Assembly (NCBI GenBank): GCA_949297015.1
Contig: CASFRF010000079.1
Coordinates: 1-37,546, forward strand
Length of the DNA stretch: 37,546 nt
Direction: 5' to 3'
Source: an uncultured bacterium
GTDB taxonomy: Bacteria; Verrucomicrobiota; Lentisphaeria; Victivallales; Victivallaceae
Part shown: piece by piece, positions 32,612 to 37,546 of the stretch
Layout of the letters: each line of letters opens with the position of its first letter
Numbering within the stretch: the stretch's first letter is position 1
Translations under genes and position numbers: made by a program
Notes under the pieces: generated by a model
What the model was told of the DNA's origin: nothing
Database searches by the model: none
Seen by the model: the letters and a program-made list of their open reading frames with translations, nothing else

Positions 32612-33454
32612 ATGCGAAATGAGCGTTTTGATCTGGAGCGGCTTGATCAGGCGCTGACACTGAAGCTGGTGGAGGCCGCGGTGCTCGCTTTCGACTACCG
32701 CGGACGCAACCGCCACTCCTTTAATCGGATTTTTCTGGTGCTGGAGTCTCCCGATTCGGGCAGTGAAATTCGCAATCACAGCGGCGGAGAACAGCTGCCT
32801 ATGCGAGCCGGTTATCTCTATTTTATGCCGTCGCAATGCGATCTGTCGTTTCGATTTCTGGAGTCGATGAAGTTTGTATCTTTTCACTTTCACTTGGAGT
32901 TGTTCGGACACTTTGAATTATTCGCCGGTTGCGGTTCCTGTCTGGAGCGGCCGGACGGCGACGAACTCGGGGTCCGGGCCCGGCGGCTGCTGGAGAGTTC
33001 CGGGGAACCCCTGATTCAGCTCTTTGAGCTGCGGCAGCTGGTGCTGGCGGCGGTAGCCGCTTTCCTGCCCGGTCCGGAGGGCAGGTGGCGGGCACTGGAC
33101 GCGGTGGTGCGGCGACACGAGCGGGTGCTGGAGTTCATCCGGCGCGAGGGGTCGGCCCGGACCACGATCGAGGAGCTGGCGGCGGTGGCCGGAGTCTCCC
33201 GGAGCACGTTTTCGCGCAATTTCGCGGCGGAATTGGGAATCCCGCCCAAGCAGTATCTGGCGGAGACGCTGATCCGGCGGGCGGAGTTGCTGTTGCTGGA
33301 GCCGGGAGCGACTGCGCGCCGGGTGGCGCAGGAGCTGCAATTCGGCAATGAATACTATTTTTCACGTTTTTTCAAACAGCGAACGGGGCGAACGCCGGGG
33401 GAGTACCGGCGGGGGCCGGAACATCACGGAGGTAAGGGGGGACAGGGGCAATGA
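32612..33454 (+). CDS. AraC-family transcriptional regulator, 280 aa
   Basis: An N-terminal cupin-like sensing domain (about residues 25-100; YFMPSQCDLSFRF) is joined to a C-terminal AraC/XylS double helix-turn-helix (about 170-270). First recognition unit: TIEELAAVAGVSRSTFSRNFAAELG; second: ARRVAQELQFGNEYYFSRFFK, ending RTGRTPGEYRR, the family signature. Divergence from the GH116 gene with overlapping promoters points to control of glycoside use, with a sugar as likely ligand. CGGAG lies 11 bases upstream of the start. The stop overlaps the CvfB-like start (ATGA). Confidence 0.93.
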   Translation: MRNERFDLERLDQALTLKLVEAAVLAFDYRGRNRHSFNRIFLVLESPDSGSEIRNHSGGEQLPMRAGYLYFMPSQCDLSFRFLESMKFVSFHFHLELFGHFELFAGCGSCLERPDGDELGVRARRLLESSGEPLIQLFELRQLVLAAVAAFLPGPEGRWRALDAVVRRHERVLEFIRREGSARTTIEELAAVAGVSRSTFSRNFAAELGIPPKQYLAETLIRRAELLLLEPGATARRVAQELQFGNEYYFSRFFKQRTGRTPGEYRRGPEHHGGKGGQGQ

Positions 33455-34332
33455 AGCTCGGGGAGTACAATCGATTGACCGCGGTGCGGCGTTCGGGGTT
33501 CGGCATGTATCTGGGAGACGGCGAATCCTCGGTGTTGCTGCCGGGAAAGTACGTGCCGCCCGGACTCCGGGTCGGCGACGAGCTGGAGGTCTTCGTCTAC
33601 ACCGACTCGGAGGATCGACCGGTGGCCACCACCCGGCGCCCGGCCGGGACGGTCGGGGAGGTGGTCGGACTGCGGGCGGTGGCGCTTTCGCGCTACGGTG
33701 CGTTTCTGGACTGGGGGTTGGAGAAGGATCTGTTCGTGCCGTTTCGGGAGATGAAACACAAGAAGATGATCCCCGGAGCAACCTATGTGGTCCGGATTCT
33801 CCGCGACGCCGAAAGCGGGCGCGTGATCGCCTCCAACCGGTTCGACCGTCAGGCCCGGGAGTACGACCCCGCCGGACTCCGGCCGGGGCAGGCGTTGGCG
33901 CTGGTGGTGCTGGAGAAAACCCCGCTGGGCTTCCAGGTGCTGGCCGACGACCATTACCTGGGACTGCTCTACGATTCGGAACTGCCGCACCCGCCGCAGC
34001 TCGGGGACCGGCTGACCGGTTATCTGGTGAAGGTGCGGCCGGACCGGAAACTGGATTTGCGGCTGCGGCCTCCCGGCCGCGAGGCGATCCCGGCGGTCTG
34101 TGACCGGTTGCGGGCGGAACTCGCCGCCGCCGCCGACGGGATTTTGCCGGTCAACGCCGAAACCCCGGCGCCCGAGATCGCCCGCCGCTGGGGCTGGAGT
34201 CGGCGGCTGTTCAAACAGGCGCTGGGGGCGCTCTACCGGGCCCGGGAGATCGAGCTGATCGAAGGGGGAATCCGCCGACTCGACCCGTCCGGAGTTGAAG
34301 ACCTCCCCGTTGCGAAGCCCCCGGAGGAGTGA
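33451..34332 (+). CDS. CvfB-like S1 RNA-binding protein, 293 aa
   Basis: Matches the CvfB/YitL family: tandem S1-like RNA-binding barrels followed by a C-terminal winged helix. Family segments seen are MYLGDGESSVLLPGKY, GDELEVFVYTDSEDRPVATT, GAFLDWGLEKDLFVPFREM, YDSELPHPPQLGDRLTGYL and the final helical unit (EIARRWGWSRRLFKQALGALYR). In Staphylococcus CvfB affects virulence gene expression; in most bacteria its job is unknown. Length is normal. ATGA overlap with the AraC gene and an AGGGG site suggest coupling. A 7-bp inverted repeat (34339-34345 with 34355-34361) follows, without a T run. Confidence 0.9.
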   Translation: MKLGEYNRLTAVRRSGFGMYLGDGESSVLLPGKYVPPGLRVGDELEVFVYTDSEDRPVATTRRPAGTVGEVVGLRAVALSRYGAFLDWGLEKDLFVPFREMKHKKMIPGATYVVRILRDAESGRVIASNRFDRQAREYDPAGLRPGQALALVVLEKTPLGFQVLADDHYLGLLYDSELPHPPQLGDRLTGYLVKVRPDRKLDLRLRPPGREAIPAVCDRLRAELAAAADGILPVNAETPAPEIARRWGWSRRLFKQALGALYRAREIELIEGGIRRLDPSGVEDLPVAKPPEE

Positions 34333-34370
34333 AGCCGGAGCGGAATCCGATCATTTCCGCTAAAAACCCC

Positions 34371-34407
34371 GCCGGGAATTTGACTTTCCCGGCACCCGGG
34401 ATACATT
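34371..34407 (+). promoter_or_regulatory. alaS promoter with -35 box in a hairpin loop
   Basis: TTGACT (34380-34385), 16 bp, TACATT (34402-34407). The -35 box fills most of the loop of a perfect 8-bp inverted repeat (34371-34378 with 34386-34393). The leader to the alaS start is about 85 bases, too short for a T-box. Confidence 0.6.
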
Positions 34408-34500
34408 ATGATGTATCGTTATAACCGGGCCGCCGGAGCCGGAGGGAAGAGCGACGTTTCCCACGGCCGGCGGACCTTTAATTCAGGATTGAAACGGAAG

Positions 34501-36276
34501 ATGAAAGCTGCGGAACTGCGGAAGAAGTTCATTCAATTTTTCGAGAGCAAGGGCCATTGCCCGATCAAGAGCGCCTCGCTGATCCCGGACAACGATCCGA
34601 CCTGTCTGTTCACCACCGCCGGCATGCACCCCCTGGTGCCCTATCTGCAGGGGGCGACGCACCCCGCGGGGACCCGGCTCACCGACTGCCAGAAGTGCAT
34701 CCGGACCGGTGACATCGACGAAGTCGGCGACGCGGTCCATCTGACCTTTTTTGAGATGCTCGGGAACTGGTCGCTCGGCGACTATTTCAAGGAGGAGGCG
34801 ATCCGTTTCAGCTATGAGTTCCTGACCGGCGCGGAGTACTTGAACATCCCGCCCGAACGGCTGGCGGTGACGGTCTTCGCCGGCGACGAGGATTGCCCCT
34901 TCGATCAGGAGGCCTACGACCTGTGGCGCGGCCTCGGACTCCCCGCCGAGCGGATCGCCCGCCGGCCCAAGGCCGACAACTGGTGGGGGCCGGCCGGACA
35001 GACCGGCCCCTGCGGCCCCGATACCGAGATGTTCTACTGGACCGGCAGCGAACCGGCGCCGGAGGTCTTCGAGCCCGAGGATAAGCGCTGGGTCGAAATC
35101 TGGAACGACGTCTTCATGCAGTACTTCAAGACCGCCGAAGGCAAGTTTGTGCCGATGGCGAAGAAGAACGTCGATACCGGCATGGGGTTGGAGCGGGTGA
35201 CCGCCATTCTGCAGGGCAAGGCCAGCTGCTACGAGACCGAAATCTTCGCCCCGCTCTTCGCCAAGCTCGACGAGTTGCGCCACGCTGACACCCCGCCGTG
35301 CTGGACGCTGAGTTCGGCCCGGATCATCGCCGACCATCTGCGGGCGGCCACCTTCATCATGGCCGACGGCATCACTCCCGGCAACGTCGATCAGGCCTAC
35401 GTGCTCCGGCGGCTGATCCGGCGGGCGATTCGCGAAGGCCGCAAACTCGGGATCGAAAAACCGTTCACGCCGGAACTGGCCGCGGTGGTGATCGCCGAGT
35501 TCGGCGAGGTCTATCCCGAGCTGGTGGAACAGGCCGAACGGATCAAGAGCGAACTGGAGCGCGAGGAGAAGCAGTTCGCGCTGACCCTGGAGAAGGGGAC
35601 CCGTGAATTCGAGAAGCTGATCGCCCGGGTGCCCGAGCATGTGGTCAAAAAAGTGATCAGCGGCAAGAACGCCTTCTATCTTTATGAGACCTACGGGTTC
35701 CCGATCGAGCTCACCTCCGAGATGGCGGCCGAGCACGGGTTCAGCGTCGATCTGCCCGGTTTTGAACAGGCCTACGCCCGGCATCAGGAGCTTTCACGCC
35801 AGGGCGCGGAGCAGAAGTTCAAGGGCGGACTGGCCGATCACTCCGAGGCGACCGCGCGGCTGCATACGGCGACCCATCTGCTGCACGCAGCGCTGCGCCG
35901 GGTGCTGGGGACGCACGTCGAACAGCGCGGCAGCAACATCACGGCGGAGCGGCTGCGTTTCGACTTCTCGCACGGGGAGAAGATGACACCGGAACAGCTC
36001 CGCGAGGTGGAGCAGCTGGTCAACGAGGCGATCGCCCGCGATCTGGAGGTCGAATGCCGGGAGATGACGGTGGACGAGGCCAAGGCGGGCGGCGCCATCG
36101 GGCTGTTCGAGAACCGCTACGGCGAGCGGGTCAAGGTCTACCGGATGGGGGATGTGAGCTGCGAGATCTGCGGGGGACCCCACGCCGCCCGGACCGGGGA
36201 GCTCCATCACTTCCGGATCCAGAAGGAGGAGAGCTCCAGCCGCGGCGTGCGCCGGATCAAAGCGGTGCTGGACTGA
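34501..36276 (+). CDS. alaS: Alanyl-tRNA synthetase without C-Ala domain, 591 aa
   Basis: Charges tRNA-Ala and edits Ser/Gly mischarging. Class II core: FTTAGMHPLVPYL, TFFEMLGNWSLGDYFK (motif 2 region) and VDTGMGLERV (motif 3). The editing domain has zinc ligands His455, His459, Cys557 and His561 (HTATH, CGGPH). The protein stops about 30 residues later, so the roughly 170-residue C-Ala oligomerisation/tRNA-elbow domain is missing. There is no frameshift trace and the stop is followed by the next gene, so this is a natural short form. The frame opens at 34408, but that ATG lies in the promoter; 34501 gives MKAAELRKKF. The ribosome site is weak. Confidence 0.95.
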   Translation: MKAAELRKKFIQFFESKGHCPIKSASLIPDNDPTCLFTTAGMHPLVPYLQGATHPAGTRLTDCQKCIRTGDIDEVGDAVHLTFFEMLGNWSLGDYFKEEAIRFSYEFLTGAEYLNIPPERLAVTVFAGDEDCPFDQEAYDLWRGLGLPAERIARRPKADNWWGPAGQTGPCGPDTEMFYWTGSEPAPEVFEPEDKRWVEIWNDVFMQYFKTAEGKFVPMAKKNVDTGMGLERVTAILQGKASCYETEIFAPLFAKLDELRHADTPPCWTLSSARIIADHLRAATFIMADGITPGNVDQAYVLRRLIRRAIREGRKLGIEKPFTPELAAVVIAEFGEVYPELVEQAERIKSELEREEKQFALTLEKGTREFEKLIARVPEHVVKKVISGKNAFYLYETYGFPIELTSEMAAEHGFSVDLPGFEQAYARHQELSRQGAEQKFKGGLADHSEATARLHTATHLLHAALRRVLGTHVEQRGSNITAERLRFDFSHGEKMTPEQLREVEQLVNEAIARDLEVECREMTVDEAKAGGAIGLFENRYGERVKVYRMGDVSCEICGGPHAARTGELHHFRIQKEESSSRGVRRIKAVLD

Positions 36277-36307
36277 GAACTGAAAACGTCGGAGGAGGGC
36301 CGGACCC

Positions 36308-36823
36308 ATGAAAGAGTCGGATCTGTTGATTTCCCGCCGGGACGGGGCCTATACGGTCAAGGTCAGCGGACGCGCCAATTTTGATTACGCGGTGCCGTTG
36401 CGGGAGCTGGCCAGGAATCTGGAGGGAGATTTCAAACATCTCTATTTTGATCTGCACGATTGCGTGACCATGGACAGCACCTTTATGGGGGTGATGTCGA
36501 TGATCGGACTCAAGGCCTACCGGGCCCGGGCGGTGGTGGAGCTGGCGGGGGCTTCGGCCCAGGTGCGCCATTTGCTCAAGGGGCTGGGCATCGACCGGTT
36601 GTTCACCTTTGTCGATTCGGCGCCGGTGGCCACCCACAACGACTGGGAGTTTCTGGGGCGGTCTGGCGAGCGCGATCAGCTCAAGACCGCCGAGACGGTG
36701 GTCGAGGCGCACGAGACGCTGGTCGAGGCCGATTCTGAAAACCGCGAGAAATTCGGTCAGGTGATCGATTTTGCCCGGGAGGATCTGGCGCGGATCCGGT
36801 CCGAAGAGCAGGAAAAACCGTAA
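36308..36823 (+). CDS. STAS-domain protein (anti-sigma-antagonist-like), 171 aa
   Basis: Residues 5-105 form a STAS domain like SpoIIAA/RsbV. The phosphorylation-site region TMDSTFMGVMSMIG puts the likely phospho-Ser at Ser57; the final LKGLGIDRLFTFVDSA segment is typical. A 60-residue acidic, helical C-terminal tail (from about 110) is not part of the usual domain. Partner-switch kinase and sigma factor genes are not here, so its role is unclear. GGAGGAGGG precedes the start. It follows alaS by 31 bases and is probably co-transcribed with it. Confidence 0.87.
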   Translation: MKESDLLISRRDGAYTVKVSGRANFDYAVPLRELARNLEGDFKHLYFDLHDCVTMDSTFMGVMSMIGLKAYRARAVVELAGASAQVRHLLKGLGIDRLFTFVDSAPVATHNDWEFLGRSGERDQLKTAETVVEAHETLVEADSENREKFGQVIDFAREDLARIRSEEQEKP

Positions 36824-36849
36824 AAGCGCATTTTTTTGTCGGGAAGGAC

Positions 36850-36879
36850 TTGAATTTTCCGCCGGATGTGGCCTATTGT
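36850..36879 (+). promoter_or_regulatory. Probable gcvH promoter
   Basis: TTGAAT (36850-36855), 18 bp, TATTGT (36874-36879), about 43 bases before gcvH. The leader is too short for a glycine riboswitch. A T7 run at 36831-36837 lacks a clear stem for terminating the STAS transcript. Confidence 0.5.
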
Positions 36880-36921
36880 GCTGACAGGGTGCGGAAGTGT
36901 TCATTTAGCAAGGAGAAAGGA

Positions 36922-37296
36922 ATGAAGTATTATTCGGAAGATCACGAGTGGGTTGAGATTAACGGTGATGAAGCCACGGTGGGCATTTCCGAGTATGCCG
37001 CCAACGAACTTGGCGACATCACTTACGTCGACCTTCCGAACGAGGACGACGATTTCATCATCGGCGACACGCTCGGCGTGGTGGAGTCGGTCAAGGCCTC
37101 CAGCGATGTCTATGCGCCGATCAGCGGCACGGTTTCGATGGTCAACGACGCGCTGGACGACGAGCCGGGGCTGATCAACGAGTCCCCGGAGGACAAGGGG
37201 TGGCTCTGCCGGCTGGTCAATCTGGATACCTCCGAGCTGGATGACATGATGAACGAAGAGGCCTATTTCAAGTATCTGAAAACCTTGGAAGATTGA
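36922..37296 (+). CDS. gcvH: Glycine cleavage system H protein, 124 aa
   Basis: The lipoylated carrier that shuttles the aminomethyl group between the P, T and L proteins of glycine cleavage. Lys58 in ESVKASSDV is the lipoylation site. HEWVEINGDEATVGISEYAANELGDI and the C-terminal WLCRLVNLD are standard; length is normal. AAGGAGAAAGG precedes the ATG at 36922; the frame open from 36850 starts in the promoter. gcvPA follows after seven bases. gcvT is not seen upstream. Confidence 0.98.
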   Translation: MKYYSEDHEWVEINGDEATVGISEYAANELGDITYVDLPNEDDDFIIGDTLGVVESVKASSDVYAPISGTVSMVNDALDDEPGLINESPEDKGWLCRLVNLDTSELDDMMNEEAYFKYLKTLED

Positions 37297-37303
37297 TTCC
37301 TCC

Positions 37304-37546
37304 ATGCCCTATATCGCCAATACCGACGCCGAGCGCGCGGAGATGCTCCGCACCGTCGGCTGTTCCTCCTTCGGCGAACTCTGGGCCCGGGCCGGCCTCG
37401 ATTTTCCGGAACCGGAATTCGAGCTCGGTCCCGGAAAATCGGAATATGAGGTCACCCGCCACTTCCGGGCGCTGGCCGCCAAGAATGCGGTGGAGCTGGT
37501 CAACTTCCTCGGGCTGGGGTATTACGACCACCTGATCCCGGCCACG
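37304..37546 (+). CDS. gcvPA: Glycine dehydrogenase (decarboxylating) subunit 1, 5' part
   Basis: The first 81 residues of the N-terminal half of the glycine cleavage P protein in its two-subunit form. MPYIANTDAERAEMLRTVG at the start and LGLGYYDHLIPAT at the window edge are typical of GcvPA. P protein binds glycine as a PLP aldimine and passes the aminomethyl group to GcvH. The PLP lysine is in the other subunit, expected downstream. The gene runs off the window. Confidence 0.94.
   Translation, partial: MPYIANTDAERAEMLRTVGCSSFGELWARAGLDFPEPEFELGPGKSEYEVTRHFRALAAKNAVELVNFLGLGYYDHLIPAT

Noticed and set aside
30039..32657. An 872-codon open frame on the plus strand
   Set aside because: Antisense to the GH116 gene; no recognisable domain, Gly/Val/Ala-rich shadow.
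34408..34500. T-box leader before alaS
   Set aside because: Leader is about 90 bases, with no T-box sequence or terminator/antiterminator pair.
36880..36921. Glycine riboswitch before gcvH
   Set aside because: The leader is about 40 bases, too short for a glycine aptamer.

Overview
This 37.5 kb window is a chromosomal stretch of a high-GC, Gram-negative-type bacterium. Three genes suggest the PVC superphylum, most likely Lentisphaerota (Victivallis-like): a TIGR04073-type exosortase-associated protein, a 591-residue alanyl-tRNA synthetase with no C-terminal domain, and an animal-like UDP-glucose dehydrogenase. The lineage is inference from remembered family patterns. Kdo transferase implies a lipopolysaccharide outer membrane. 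Nearly all of the window is core metabolism and housekeeping. I see no phage, transposon, CRISPR array or tRNA gene.

Layout. Positions 1-124 hold the 3' end of a 5S rRNA and its terminator. Next come a conserved hypothetical gene (minus), a kinase-HAD phosphatase pair (plus), a LysR regulator divergent from a YeiH-family transporter, and an 81-residue small protein divergent from a deoxyribosyltransferase-like gene. Positions 5160-11418 form a plus-strand run with glmS, Kdo transferase, UDP-glucose dehydrogenase and thiC, mostly envelope sugar supply. rpmA and obgE follow (11547-12904), separated by a hairpin terminator. Positions 12990-18589 are an overlapping run: a HisF-like barrel, an SDR, a secreted protein, a DUF58 protein and a TgpA-like membrane transglutaminase. 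Positions 18571-21516 are on the minus strand: a small membrane protein, an M42 aminopeptidase, ychF and the TIGR04073 protein. Positions 21717-29903 are on the plus strand: queF, argJ, purQ, an LplT-like transporter, an RdgC-like protein, recN, a DUF89 protein and an acyltransferase. A GH116 glycosidase (minus) is divergent from an AraC regulator, which overlaps a CvfB-like S1 protein gene. The window ends with alaS, a STAS protein, gcvH and the start of gcvPA.

How genes work together. GlmS feeds amino sugars, WaaA adds Kdo to lipid A and Ugd makes UDP-glucuronate. RecN and the RdgC-like protein both point to recombination. GcvH and GcvPA belong to glycine cleavage. The DUF58/TgpA pair usually accompanies a MoxR ATPase, which is not here.

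No clearly new defence or mobile system was found. The best leads are the HisF-like protein, which has lost the ammonia-gate residues and the HisH-interface aspartate of imidazole glycerol phosphate synthase yet keeps both catalytic aspartates; its overlapping SDR and the unrecognised duplicated secreted protein downstream; the minimal AlaRS; and an RdgC-like protein outside Proteobacteria. Many promoters are readable as TTGAxT-like -35 boxes, 15-18 bp spacers, and TACATT, TATATT or TATTGT -10 boxes.
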